Source of the DNA: Phytopseudomonas daroniae
Lineage (GTDB): Bacteria > Pseudomonadota > Gammaproteobacteria > Pseudomonadales > Pseudomonadaceae
NCBI RefSeq assembly: GCF_004327285.1
Contig: NZ_QJUI01000004.1
Span: 62,001 to 126,000, forward strand
DNA length: 64,000 nt
Direction: 5' to 3'
Part shown: piece by piece, positions 46,087 through 54,224 of the stretch
Layout: every line of letters starts with the position of its first letter
Position numbering within the stretch: position 1 is the first letter of the stretch
Program-made: the position numbers and the translations under genes
The notes under the pieces: generated by a model
Told to the model about the DNA's origin: nothing
What the model saw: the letters and a program-made list of their open reading frames with translations, nothing else
Database searches by the model: none

Positions 46087-46863
46087 TCAGTTGCTCAGGC
46101 CTTGGGCGATGCATTCGCCCGCGCGCCACAGGCGCCATTCGCCAGGCTGGTACAGCGACCATTGCTCGTTGTCGGTCAACGGCTCGGTGGCCAGTACCGA
46201 GACCACGTCATTGGGCGTGGTCTCGGCATGAAAATCCACGCTCATGTCGGCATCGCGCAGGTGCGCCGGGCCGAAGGGCGCACGTCGGGTGATATGCGCC
46301 AGCTTGCTGGAACAGAAACTGAACAACCAGTCACCGTCGCTGAGCAGACAATTGAACACGCCGTGCTGTCGATAGGCCACGCAGGCTGCGACAAGTTCAG
46401 GCAACAACACCTCGATCGGCACTGCTTCCGGAAACGCCGTTCTGATGCGGTTGAGCAGATCGCAGAAGGCCGATTCGCTGTCGGTATCGCCAACTGCCCT
46501 GTAGAAGCTCAGGGCCGGGCGGAAATCGGTCAGTTGGCCGTTGTGAGCGAAGCACCAGTTGCGCCCCCACAGCTCACGCACGAACGGGTGGGTATTGGCC
46601 AGACACACACGCCCGACATTGGCCTGACGGATATGGCCGATCACCACCTCGCTCTTGATCGGGTAGCGCTGCACCAGTTGCGCCACTTCCGACTCGCTGC
46701 TCGCCCGCGGATCCTGAAACAGGCGCAGGCCGCGCCCTTCGTAGAAACCGATGCCCCAACCATCGCGATGTGGCCCCGTACGCCCGCCACGCTGCATCAG
46801 CCCGGTAAAGCTGAACACGATATCGGTGGGGACGTTGGCGCTCATGCCGAGCAGTTCACACAT
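46087..46863 (-). CDS. Class II glutamine amidotransferase (YafJ-like)
   Basis: 258-residue stand-alone Ntn-type glutaminase domain. The N-terminal nucleophile is Cys2 (MCELLGMSANVP), exposed after loss of the initiator Met. Other family features are GRTGPHRDGWGIGFY, GHIRQANVGRVCLANTHPF and WCFAHNGQL. Relatives (YafJ) are found in most proteobacteria, but their acceptor substrate is unknown. It starts 24 bases after the stop of the membrane protein gene at 46888-47358. Confidence 0.85.
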   Translation of the reverse strand: MCELLGMSANVPTDIVFSFTGLMQRGGRTGPHRDGWGIGFYEGRGLRLFQDPRASSESEVAQLVQRYPIKSEVVIGHIRQANVGRVCLANTHPFVRELWGRNWCFAHNGQLTDFRPALSFYRAVGDTDSESAFCDLLNRIRTAFPEAVPIEVLLPELVAACVAYRQHGVFNCLLSDGDWLFSFCSSKLAHITRRAPFGPAHLRDADMSVDFHAETTPNDVVSVLATEPLTDNEQWSLYQPGEWRLWRAGECIAQGLSN

Positions 46864-46887
46864 GATCTGGTTCTCGATTGATCGGGC

Positions 46888-47358
46888 TTACAAACGCGGC
46901 TCGACGCGAGCGTTGCGGGGGCTATGTGACGAGTGCTCGGGTTCGGGCTTGCGCTGCAGGCGCTCGCGCAGGGTCAGGTCGCTGTCTTCGTCCCGCTCCT
47001 CTTCGCGTGCAGCCTTGCGTGCCTTCCAGCTGCGCTCCAGCGGCCAGCGAATGGCCACGAACACCAGGTAGATGACGAACACGATTAGCCCGTACATGGC
47101 CAGATCCGCCACGGCGCGCCAGGCGTTGCTGCCTATCTTGAAGAGCAGATCGAGGGCAACGATCGCTACCGCAGGCGCAAACAACTCCTTGGCAGGATCG
47201 ACGATGGTCGGGCAGAACAGCAGAATCGCCACCAGCACGCGCAGGGGCTCACGCAGGTAGCGCCACATCCAGCTGGTCATGCGAAACCACACCAGCAGGC
47301 AGCCCAGTGCAGCAATGGCATAGGCGCCCCAGGCGAGGAGATAGTCGTTTTCGATCAT
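46888..47358 (-). CDS. Conserved inner-membrane protein of unknown function
   Basis: 156 residues from ATG 47358. Four hydrophobic segments (about 6-26, 42-57, 62-78 and 88-108) precede a strongly charged cytoplasmic tail (KARKAAREEERDEDSDL, then a basic end). The upstream frame to 47868 overlaps the oppositely oriented ptrB gene and is not credible. It probably heads a short unit with the amidotransferase and DUF2937 genes. I do not recognise a function. Confidence 0.7.
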   Translation of the reverse strand: MIENDYLLAWGAYAIAALGCLLVWFRMTSWMWRYLREPLRVLVAILLFCPTIVDPAKELFAPAVAIVALDLLFKIGSNAWRAVADLAMYGLIVFVIYLVFVAIRWPLERSWKARKAAREEERDEDSDLTLRERLQRKPEPEHSSHSPRNARVEPRL

Positions 47359-47473
47359 GAGGGGGAAGGTTCCCTTGCTTGACAGGGCTCGAACGGGCCA
47401 ATCCGCACTTTTCGGCGGTTGCCTGACGACAAAGACGCTTATGATAACGGCTTTTCCCTGGTTCGGCGCCTTT

Positions 47474-47514
47474 AGGGCACCTCTAAAAACGCAGGTAGTT
47501 TTTAGAGGTGCCCT
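47474..47514. repeat. 17-bp perfect inverted repeat (short hairpin element)
   Basis: AGGGCACCTCTAAAAAC and its exact complement are separated by the 7-base loop GCAGGTA. It lies in the 186-base gap between two divergent genes, 30 bases before the ptrB ATG. There is no T run on either side long enough for a classical terminator. It could be a tiny mobile-element remnant or a leader hairpin of ptrB. Confidence 0.75.
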
Positions 47515-47544
47515 TTGGCGTCGCCCCGCGTTCTGGAGACCCTT

Positions 47545-49575
47545 ATGACCACCGCCCCTATCGCCCGCAAGGACACTGGCGCCGATCCTTACCACTGGCT
47601 CGAAGCCCGCGACAGCGACGAGGTGCTGGCTCACCTGCGTGCCGAGAACGCCTACCTGGAAAGCCAACTGAGCGATCAGGGCGAATTGCGCGAACAACTG
47701 TTTCAGGAAATCAAGGCGCGCATCCGTGAAACCGATCTGTCGCTGCCCACGCCCTGGGGCGACTATCTCTATTACCAACGCACCACGGCGGGCGACGAGT
47801 ATCCGCGTCACTATCGCTGCCCTCGTCCTGCCGATGGCGGCCTGAGCCTCGATGAGAGCGCCGAACAACTGCTCCTCGACCCCAACGAAATCGCGGCCGG
47901 CGGTTTCCTGTCACTGGGCGCCTTCAGTATCAGCCCCGACCAACAGCGTCTGGCCTACAGCCTGGACACCAGTGGCGACGAGATCTACCGCCTGTTCGTC
48001 AAGGAGCTGGCCAGCGGCGTGATCGAAGAGCTGCCGTTCGACGACTGCGACGGCAGCATGACCTGGGCCAACGACAGCCAGACCCTGTTCTATGGCGAAC
48101 TGGATGAAGCCCATCGCCCCGGCACGCTGCATCGCTATCGGCTTGGCGAAACGAAGAGCGCACAGGTCTTCCATGAACCCGACGGCCGTTTCTTCCTCAC
48201 CTGCTACCGCAGCAGTTCGGAGCGCCAACTGGTGTTGCTGCTGGGTAGCAAAACCACCAGCGAATGCTGGGTGCTGGATGCGGATACCCCGCGACAACCC
48301 TTCCAGTGCCTGGCGCCGCGGGAAGAAGGTCATGAGTACTACGCCGACCATGGCAAGCTCGACGGCCAATGGGCCTGGTTGATTCGCAGCAACCAGACCG
48401 GGATCAACTTCGCGCTGTACAGCGCTACGCCAGAAAAGCCGACACGCGCCCACTGGCAGGAACTGGTGGCGCACGACGAACAGATCATGCTCGAAGGCGT
48501 CAGCCTGGCCGAGTCGGCCCTGGTGCTCAGCCTGCGCGAAGGTGGCCTGCCGATCATCGACGTGCGCCCTCAAGGGCTGGCCGGTTATCGCGTCAGCCTG
48601 CCGGATGCCGCCTATAGCCTGTACGTGCAGGACAGCCTGGAATTCGCCAGCCCGGTGATTCGCCTGCGCTACGAAGCGCTCAATCGCCCCGCGCAGATTC
48701 GTCAGTTGAATTTGGCAGACGGCGCCCAGCAGATCCTCAAGGAAACCCCGGTACTCGGCGAGTTCGATGCCGATGCCTATCTCAGCCAGCGCCTGTGGGC
48801 GACAGCCCCAGATGGCACCCAGGTGCCGATCAGCCTGGTCGCCCGCCGCGATGCCCTGGGTCAGGCAGCGCCATTGTATCTGTACGGCTACGGTGCCTAT
48901 GGCGAAAGCCTCGACACCTGGTTTTCCCACGCCCGCCTGAGCCTGCTCGACCGCGGCGTGGTATTCGCCATCGCCCACGTACGCGGTGGCGGCGAGCTGG
49001 GTGAGGCCTGGTACCGTGCCGGCAAGCTGGAGCACAAGCAGAACAGCTTCGGCGACTTCATCGCCTGTGCCGAGCACCTGATCGCACAGGGCTTCACCAG
49101 CCCATCGCGGCTGGCCATCAGCGGTGGCAGCGCGGGCGGTCTGCTGATCGGCGCAACGCTCAACCAGCGGCCGGATCTGTTCGCAGCGGCTATCGCCGAA
49201 GTGCCCTTCGTCGATGTGCTCAACACCATGCTCAATCCGGAGCTGCCACTGACCGTTACCGAGTACGACGAATGGGGCGATCCCAGCCAGCCCGAGGTAC
49301 ATGAGCGCATCAAGGGCTACGCCCCTTACGAGAACGTGCGCGCACAGCGTTATCCAGCGATCCTCGCGGTGGCCGGCTACAACGACAGCCGCGTGCAGTA
49401 CTGGGAAGCCGCCAAGTGGGTGGCACGCCTGCGTGAGCTGAAGACCGATGACAATCTGCTGCTGCTCAAGACCGACCTGGAAGCCGGCCACGGCGGCATG
49501 AGTGGCCGTTACCAGGCGCTACGCGATGTCGCCCTGGAATATGCGTTCCTCTTCAAGGTACTCGGCTTGCATTAA
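47545..49575 (+). CDS. ptrB: Oligopeptidase B (S9 family serine peptidase)
   Basis: 676 residues from ATG 47545 (GGAG 8 bases upstream). The N-terminal seven-bladed beta-propeller (about 60-400) restricts access to short peptides. The C-terminal alpha/beta-hydrolase domain has the nucleophile elbow GGSAGG and the upstream FAIAHVRGGGELGEAWY, and GHGGMSGRY supplies the histidine. Oligopeptidase B cleaves after Lys and Arg in small peptides. The EYDEWGDP segment is typical of the family. Confidence 0.93.
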   Translation: MTTAPIARKDTGADPYHWLEARDSDEVLAHLRAENAYLESQLSDQGELREQLFQEIKARIRETDLSLPTPWGDYLYYQRTTAGDEYPRHYRCPRPADGGLSLDESAEQLLLDPNEIAAGGFLSLGAFSISPDQQRLAYSLDTSGDEIYRLFVKELASGVIEELPFDDCDGSMTWANDSQTLFYGELDEAHRPGTLHRYRLGETKSAQVFHEPDGRFFLTCYRSSSERQLVLLLGSKTTSECWVLDADTPRQPFQCLAPREEGHEYYADHGKLDGQWAWLIRSNQTGINFALYSATPEKPTRAHWQELVAHDEQIMLEGVSLAESALVLSLREGGLPIIDVRPQGLAGYRVSLPDAAYSLYVQDSLEFASPVIRLRYEALNRPAQIRQLNLADGAQQILKETPVLGEFDADAYLSQRLWATAPDGTQVPISLVARRDALGQAAPLYLYGYGAYGESLDTWFSHARLSLLDRGVVFAIAHVRGGGELGEAWYRAGKLEHKQNSFGDFIACAEHLIAQGFTSPSRLAISGGSAGGLLIGATLNQRPDLFAAAIAEVPFVDVLNTMLNPELPLTVTEYDEWGDPSQPEVHERIKGYAPYENVRAQRYPAILAVAGYNDSRVQYWEAAKWVARLRELKTDDNLLLLKTDLEAGHGGMSGRYQALRDVALEYAFLFKVLGLH

Positions 49576-49614
49576 CTGCTGGTCGCAAGGCCACGGCAAC
49601 CCTGAAACGCCCGG

Positions 49615-49884
49615 CTACTCCTCACCATCAGAGTCGGCCGGCTCATCGGTCAGTGGCTCATCGTGCTCACGGCGTTGCTCATCCGTATCGCGATTCTCGC
49701 GCCCGTCACGGATCAGCGGTGGCGAGTCCGGTTCGACGTTCGGCGCCTGGGGAAGCGTCACGGGTGGCGCCGGCTGGGTTGGCGTGCCTGCAGGTTCGCC
49801 CGCAGGCTGAGGATCGGTTTGCTGGGCCTGGACTCCAGCACTCAACAGCAGCAGGCTCATCAGCGTTACAGTGAATAGGCGCAT
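49615..49884 (-). CDS. Small secreted Pro/Asp/Glu-rich protein
   Basis: 89 residues from ATG 49884 (GGGAG upstream). A signal peptide (1-20, ending GVQAQ) is followed by a low-complexity tail: Pro/Gln/Thr-rich to about residue 55 and then strongly acidic (HDEPLTDEPADSDGEE). No cysteines, hence no lipobox. Probably an intrinsically disordered periplasmic protein; function unknown. It is convergent with ptrB. Confidence 0.65.
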   Translation of the reverse strand: MRLFTVTLMSLLLLSAGVQAQQTDPQPAGEPAGTPTQPAPPVTLPQAPNVEPDSPPLIRDGRENRDTDEQRREHDEPLTDEPADSDGEE

Positions 49885-49982
49885 TACATTTTCTCCCAAA
49901 GGATGGATGTACTGCGTTTGTATGACTGCTTGCGAGTAAGTGCGGGTGAAATCATCCAAGGCCGACGGTCGGTGCACGACAG

Positions 49983-50011
49983 TTGTAGCGACCGATCTCC
50001 GGCCCTAGACT
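49983..50011 (+). promoter_or_regulatory. Candidate sigma-70 promoter for yajD
   Basis: TTGTAG, a 17-base spacer and TAGACT, about 28 bases before the ATG at 50040. The spacing is ideal but the boxes are weak. Confidence 0.3.
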
Positions 50012-50039
50012 GGGTGCATTAGCCGATGAGACATAAATC

Positions 50040-50399
50040 ATGAACACGCCCACGTCCAAACTCGACCGCATCCTCGCCGATGCCCAGCGCAGCCGCGAAG
50101 AGGGCTATCGGGACAAGGCCCTGCGCATGTATCCGCACGTCTGTGGACGTTGCGCACGTGAGTTCTCCGGCAAACGCCTCAGCGAACTGACCGTGCATCA
50201 CCGTGACCATAATCACGACAACAATCCCCAGGACGGCTCCAACTGGGAACTGCTCTGCCTGTTCTGTCACGACAACGAACACGCCCGCTACACCGACCAG
50301 CAGTATTTCAGCGAAGGCTCCACCGCCAGCCAGACGGGGCCGAAAACGACCCACAAGGCCTTTGCCAACCTGACCGATCTGCTTCAGAAAAAATCCTAG
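50040..50399 (+). CDS. yajD: YajD-family HNH nuclease
   Basis: 119 residues. The HNH core contains two zinc-type CxxC pairs (CGRCAREF and CLFCHDNEH) and the catalytic TVHHRDHNHDNN segment. The order and length match E. coli YajD (about 115). Its biological substrate is not established. A strong -10 box for the next gene overlaps the short space after its stop. Confidence 0.9.
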   Translation: MNTPTSKLDRILADAQRSREEGYRDKALRMYPHVCGRCAREFSGKRLSELTVHHRDHNHDNNPQDGSNWELLCLFCHDNEHARYTDQQYFSEGSTASQTGPKTTHKAFANLTDLLQKKS

Positions 50400-50414
50400 G
50401 AGCTAAACAGGCCG

Positions 50415-50420
50415 TATAAT
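50415..50420 (+). promoter_or_regulatory. Perfect TATAAT -10 box before the SPOUT methylase gene
   Basis: TATAAT lies 31 bases before the GTG start at 50451. No convincing -35 box is seen 16-18 bases upstream, so activity is uncertain. Confidence 0.35.
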
Positions 50421-50450
50421 GCCGCTCCTTTTGCGCAAGGCCTGTCGTCC

Positions 50451-50918
50451 GTGGGTAACAAACGATACAGCTGCATCGGTCTCTACAATCCCAAGTCACC
50501 GGAAAACGTCGGTGCCGTGATGCGCGCCGCCGGTTGCTACGGCGTAGCCTCGGTGTTCTATACCGGCAAGCGCTACGAGCGCGCCCGGGACTTCGTCACC
50601 GATACCAAGCGCGTGCATCTGGACATTCCCCTGATCGGCATCGATGATCTGCAGAAAGTCATTCCGCTGGGCTGCACCCCCGTGGCCGTGGAGTTGGTGG
50701 ACGGCGCCCGACCATTGCCGACCTACACCCATCCGGATCGCGCCTTCTATATCTTCGGCCCGGAAGACGGCTCGCTGGACAAAGCCGTGCGCGATTGGTG
50801 CGAAGAGGTGGTGTACATCCCGACTCAGGGCTGTATGAACCTGGCAGCGACGGTCAACGTGGTGCTCTATGACCGCCTGGCCAAGGGCAACAACACCAAG
50901 ACTGGCGCCAAGTACTAG
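50451..50918 (+). CDS. SpoU/TrmH-family RNA methyltransferase
   Basis: 155-residue SPOUT-fold S-adenosylmethionine-dependent RNA ribose methylase. Motif 1 is YNPKSPENVGAVMRAAGCYG. The knot-forming motifs are FYIFGPEDGSLD and the final CMNLAATVNVVLYDRL. The start is GTG 50451. The small size without an N-terminal domain resembles TrmL-type enzymes, but the sequence is distinct enough that the target nucleotide is left open. Confidence 0.85.
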   Translation: MGNKRYSCIGLYNPKSPENVGAVMRAAGCYGVASVFYTGKRYERARDFVTDTKRVHLDIPLIGIDDLQKVIPLGCTPVAVELVDGARPLPTYTHPDRAFYIFGPEDGSLDKAVRDWCEEVVYIPTQGCMNLAATVNVVLYDRLAKGNNTKTGAKY

Positions 50919-50926
50919 AAAAAGTA

Positions 50927-50948
50927 AAGCCTGGGCTATGCCAGGCTT
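50927..50948 (-). terminator. Intrinsic terminator of the repeat-protein gene
   Basis: 8-bp stem AAGCCTGG / CCAGGCTT with a 6-base loop. On the minus strand it is followed by TACTTTTT. It may also act weakly on the converging SPOUT methylase transcript. Confidence 0.6.
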
Positions 50949-50965
50949 ATGCTTGAGACGACTAC

Positions 50966-51385
50966 TCAGGAATGCTGGTTTTTTCCTGCCGGCGTGTTGT
51001 CATAACCGTCTTCGGCAACCATCAAACCGGCGGGTGTGCGGTCATAGCCATCTTCGGCAACGGTCTGACCGGCAGGCGTACGGTCGAAGCCATCTTCGGC
51101 AACGGTTCGGCCAGCAGGCGTACGGTCGAAACCATCCTCGGCAACGGTTCGGCCAGCAGGCGTACGGTCGAAACCATCCTCAGCAACGGTTCGGCCAGCA
51201 GGCGTACGGTCGAAGCCATCCTCGGCAACGGTTCGGCCAGCAGGCGTACGGTCAAAGCCATCTTCAGCGACTTTCTGCGCACCAATCGAGTGCGAAGTAG
51301 TGGCATCGACAGACGCTTGCGGCAGTGCGAAAGCAGAGCTGGCGAGGGTGGCGATAAACAGGCTGGCGATAAATTCAGTTTTCAT
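50966..51385 (-). CDS. Secreted protein with seven 14-residue tandem repeats
   Basis: 139 residues (AAGGAG before the ATG). Residues 1-20 are a signal peptide (ASSAFA). Residues 39-136 are seven tandem copies of a 14-residue unit, consensus VAEDGFDRTPAGRT, followed by QHS. Units 1-5 are almost identical; units 6 and 7 drift (Phe to Tyr, Arg to Asn/Leu/Lys). Each unit pairs an acidic V-A-E-D-G part with a turn-forming T-P-A-G. The layout suggests a periplasmic or extracellular repeat protein, perhaps binding cations or a polymer; no known enzymatic motif. Many pseudomonads encode short secreted proteins with similar VAEDG-type repeats. Confidence 0.75.
   Translation of the reverse strand: MKTEFIASLFIATLASSAFALPQASVDATTSHSIGAQKVAEDGFDRTPAGRTVAEDGFDRTPAGRTVAEDGFDRTPAGRTVAEDGFDRTPAGRTVAEDGFDRTPAGQTVAEDGYDRTPAGLMVAEDGYDNTPAGKNQHS
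50978..51271 (-). repeat. Seven tandem 42-bp coding repeats
   Basis: Exactly 294 bases, seven units of 42 bases in frame with the gene. The inner units are nearly identical in DNA, including silent positions, as expected for recent expansion by slippage or unequal recombination. Confidence 0.9.
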
Positions 51386-51529
51386 GTTGAGCTCCTTGGG
51401 AGGACGTAAGTGGGTATGGAGCTCATGTTACTCAAGAAAATTTGATCAAAAACTTGATCCCAGGAATAGTAAAGATCGACTTCATTGATAGCTCGACCAA
51501 AGTCAGCAATGACGGGGCCCCAAAGCAAA

Positions 51530-51563
51530 ACGCCCAATCCGGCACCTGCACCGGATTGGGCGT
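51530..51563 (-). terminator. Intrinsic terminator of the lysE-like gene
   Basis: 13-bp perfect stem (ACGCCCAATCCGG / CCGGATTGGGCGT) with an 8-base loop. On the minus strand it is followed by TTTTGCTTT. It lies about 70 bases after the stop codon of the gene at 51632. Confidence 0.8.
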
Positions 51564-51631
51564 AATCGCATTAAAAGTGGGCAGATCGAGAGAAATGGCA
51601 TTCCAACTCAGGGGGCTGAAACCCAGGTTGG

Positions 51632-52264
51632 CTAGGATTTCCGCTCGCTGAGGGCCAAGCCGACGCCCATCGCCATGATTACCGCGCCAGCTACGCTTTG
51701 CTGCCAGCGCCGCCAAGTGGGGTTCTGCCCAACTCGATTACCGAAATACCCGCCCAACACCGCCACACCGGCATTGATCAGCGTGCCGCAGAAGGTGAAC
51801 AGCAGCCCCAGGAACAGGATTTCCCAGATGAAGGCAGGAGACGCCGGATGAGCGAACTGCGGTAGAAAGGCGATGAAGAACAGCGCCACTTTCGGGTTGA
51901 AAACGTTGACCAACACACCCTGCAAGAAGATTTGTCGCAACCCGGCTTCCTGCAGGCTCGTCCGTTGCTCGATGCGCCAGCCGGAGCGGATCAGCTGAAT
52001 GCCGAGCCAGATCAGGTAGACGACCCCTACCCACTTGACCACGCTGAACGCTACCGCCGACATCATCAACAGAGCGGACAGGCCAAACGCCGCGGCGACG
52101 ATGTGCACCAGACAACCAGCTCCGATACCGAGGCTGGATACCAGACCCGCTGTCGTCCCCTGGGCGCTGGAACGCGAGGCGATGTACAGCATGTCCGGAC
52201 CTGGGGTGAGGTTGAGCGCCAGGGTGGCAGCCAGGAACAACGCGAAATGCTCGATACCAAACAT
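51632..52264 (-). CDS. LysE/RhtB-family amino acid exporter
   Basis: 210 residues from ATG 52264 (MFGIEHFALFLAATLALNLTPGPDMLYI). The six-helix inner-membrane topology and the motif LNLTPGPDMLYI are characteristic of the LysE/RhtB superfamily. VNVFNPKVALFFIAFLPQF is the second conserved block. Substrate is probably an amino acid such as homoserine or threonine, but cannot be decided. The frame continues upstream to 52315 without family similarity. Confidence 0.9.
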   Translation of the reverse strand: MFGIEHFALFLAATLALNLTPGPDMLYIASRSSAQGTTAGLVSSLGIGAGCLVHIVAAAFGLSALLMMSAVAFSVVKWVGVVYLIWLGIQLIRSGWRIEQRTSLQEAGLRQIFLQGVLVNVFNPKVALFFIAFLPQFAHPASPAFIWEILFLGLLFTFCGTLINAGVAVLGGYFGNRVGQNPTWRRWQQSVAGAVIMAMGVGLALSERKS

Positions 52265-52338
52265 GGGAATGCTCTCGACGATTTCCCAGAGCTTAGGATC
52301 GCCGCGAGCCTGCACGCAAGATCATCGCAGTCTCCCAC

Positions 52339-53565
52339 TCAGCGCAGCAGCCGGGTATCCAGCACCTTGGAACTGCGGCCCATGACGTTTTCGGTGATCT
52401 CGATGAAATCCTTGGTGCTGGCCTTGTCCAGGCGCATCAGGCCGCGAGTCACATCATCCAGCGAGCGCTGCTGACCGTCCTTGGTGGCCTGGCGGATCTC
52501 CCGGTCGAGCTCCTGCAGCAGCAGAACCGCCCGGGCGGTGATCGGCCCGGTGGAGTTCTCGGTGCGCAGAGATTTGACCGGCTTGCTCCACTTGATCAGA
52601 TGCTCGCGTACCTTCTGGTAGCGATCCTCGCTCAGCCCGCCAGCGCGGCGCATCACTTCGATGGCGTAATACTCGGCCAACCCTTCGCTGATCCAGTCAC
52701 TCTTGTCGGTGTCTCTGATGCGGCTGAACACATGCACCAGTTCGTGCACCAGGGAGCTGGTGCCGTTTTCGCTGACCAGCGGACGGTCGGCATGCATGAA
52801 ATAGGAGTTGGGTGCCGACAGGCCGCCGCGCCACATCGGGTCACCGGCGCCGACCACCAGCAGTTTGCCAGGGTCACGCGGGAACACCGCCTGCATCTCC
52901 GGCCAGACGAACGTCAGCAGGGTCAGGGCGTCCATACGGCGCATGCCCTCACCCATCGGCGCGGCGATGGTCACCTGGGTTTCACCGAGCTTGGCGCGAC
53001 GCGTGCCGATCTTGCCGGCGACTATCCAGCCGGTCGGGCGATCGAACTTGCGCTGCGGGTTGTCGATACGGAATTTATTCTTGCCCACTCGCGGCCAACC
53101 GGTCTCGACGCTACGCCAGCCTTTGGGCAGATCGAACTCCAGGCGCGCCACCAGATTCGTGCCATCGACCTGATTGAGCAGCGCACTGGGGATCAGGTCG
53201 TCGCCGCGCAGCAGAGCCCAATCTTCGGTCATCCGCGCGTCGAAGCGGCCTTCGCCACGCGGATGGCTGATACGCACCTTGTAAGTCAGGGTGGCCTTGC
53301 CTTTGCCTGGCACCCACAGACCGCGTTGCGGATCGTCCTGTTTCCATTCGCCATCGGCCTTGAAATCGCTGTAGTAACCGTTATCGCCCAGATTGAAGTT
53401 GAGGCTGCGCACGCGCTCGCCCTTCTCCAGGCTGATGCTGACTTCGGCCTGATCGCTTTGCGGAAGGAATTTTACCTTGTAGTCCAGATCGACCTTGCCG
53501 GCTGCCCACAAGGGAGTGCCGGTACTCAACAGAACAGCGGAAAGCAGCAGGCAGCGAATCGACAT
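52339..53565 (-). CDS. Exported gluzincin-like metallopeptidase
   Basis: 408 residues with a signal peptide (1-22, LWAAG). The N-terminal half is beta-rich (about 25-200). The second half contains HELVH (His274, Glu275, His278), and 15 residues on WISEGLAEYYA, which corresponds to the WLxEGxAxYY of M1 and M61 peptidases. These would give the HExxH zinc ligands and the third Glu ligand (Glu294). The loop between the two motifs is shorter than the usual 18 residues, so assignment to a named peptidase family is tentative. Substrate and partners unknown. Confidence 0.7.
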   Translation of the reverse strand: MSIRCLLLSAVLLSTGTPLWAAGKVDLDYKVKFLPQSDQAEVSISLEKGERVRSLNFNLGDNGYYSDFKADGEWKQDDPQRGLWVPGKGKATLTYKVRISHPRGEGRFDARMTEDWALLRGDDLIPSALLNQVDGTNLVARLEFDLPKGWRSVETGWPRVGKNKFRIDNPQRKFDRPTGWIVAGKIGTRRAKLGETQVTIAAPMGEGMRRMDALTLLTFVWPEMQAVFPRDPGKLLVVGAGDPMWRGGLSAPNSYFMHADRPLVSENGTSSLVHELVHVFSRIRDTDKSDWISEGLAEYYAIEVMRRAGGLSEDRYQKVREHLIKWSKPVKSLRTENSTGPITARAVLLLQELDREIRQATKDGQQRSLDDVTRGLMRLDKASTKDFIEITENVMGRSSKVLDTRLLR

Positions 53566-53690
53566 ACAGGCAACTCCAGAACAGACGAATCGGATCGTTC
53601 CATGGGATCACAGCACAACAACCGCATGGCGCAATAGCGCCATAAGACACCAGCCCGCTTAAGCGAGCCTTAACGGCATATCACAGACAC

Positions 53691-54140
53691 TCAGCCAGCG
53701 CGAAAGATCAGGTGTTCTTCCCAATCATCCTCGGCCACGCTGTTCTCACTGAGCATACGCCCCGCCTGGGAAATGCGTTCGCGATGCACCGCATCCGGGT
53801 CGCCGGACACCAGGTGATGCCAGAGCGGCAGATCCTTGCCCTCGCTGACCAGCCGGTAACCGCAGGTAGGCGGTAGCCACTGGAACTGATCCGCCTGCGC
53901 AGGGGTGAGTTGAATGCAGTCCGGCACGAAGGTCTTGCGATTCGGGTAGTCGGTGCAGCGGCACGTATTCAGATCGAGCAGCTTGCAGGCGATGCGCGTG
54001 TAATAGACCGTTCCGTCGTCCTCGTCTTCAAGCTTCTGCAGGCAGCATAGACCGCAACCATCGCACAGCGATTCCCATTCCTGAGCGTCGAGCTGGTCGA
54101 GGGTCTTGTGTTTCCAGAAAGGTTGTACGGGGGCGGCCAT
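53691..54140 (-). CDS. ycgN: YcgN-family cysteine-cluster protein
   Basis: 149 residues from ATG 54140 ([17 protein letters not shown]). The cysteine pattern [11 protein letters not shown], then [11 protein letters not shown] and CIQL, belongs to the CxxCxxCC zinc/iron-chelating family (UPF0260). The segment [26 protein letters not shown] is typical. The biochemical role is unknown. The neighbouring YcgL gene (55164-55457) occurs close by in many gammaproteobacteria. Confidence 0.9.
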   Translation of the reverse strand: MAAPVQPFWKHKTLDQLDAQEWESLCDGCGLCCLQKLEDEDDGTVYYTRIACKLLDLNTCRCTDYPNRKTFVPDCIQLTPAQADQFQWLPPTCGYRLVSEGKDLPLWHHLVSGDPDAVHRERISQAGRMLSENSVAEDDWEEHLIFRAG

Positions 54141-54224
54141 GATCAGAACTGGAGGTAACAGGTGAAAAGGCCGGCAGTCTAGGTCTGCCGGCCGCGCAGT
54201 ACAAGCCACGCCCGACGGCGCGGC

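Noticed and set aside
47911..49491. 526-codon minus-strand frame opposite ptrB
   Set aside because: Shadow of the oligopeptidase B gene.
50978..51271. Regular repeats as a CRISPR array
   Set aside because: The 42-bp units are directly tandem without spacers and lie in frame inside a signal-peptide-bearing gene.
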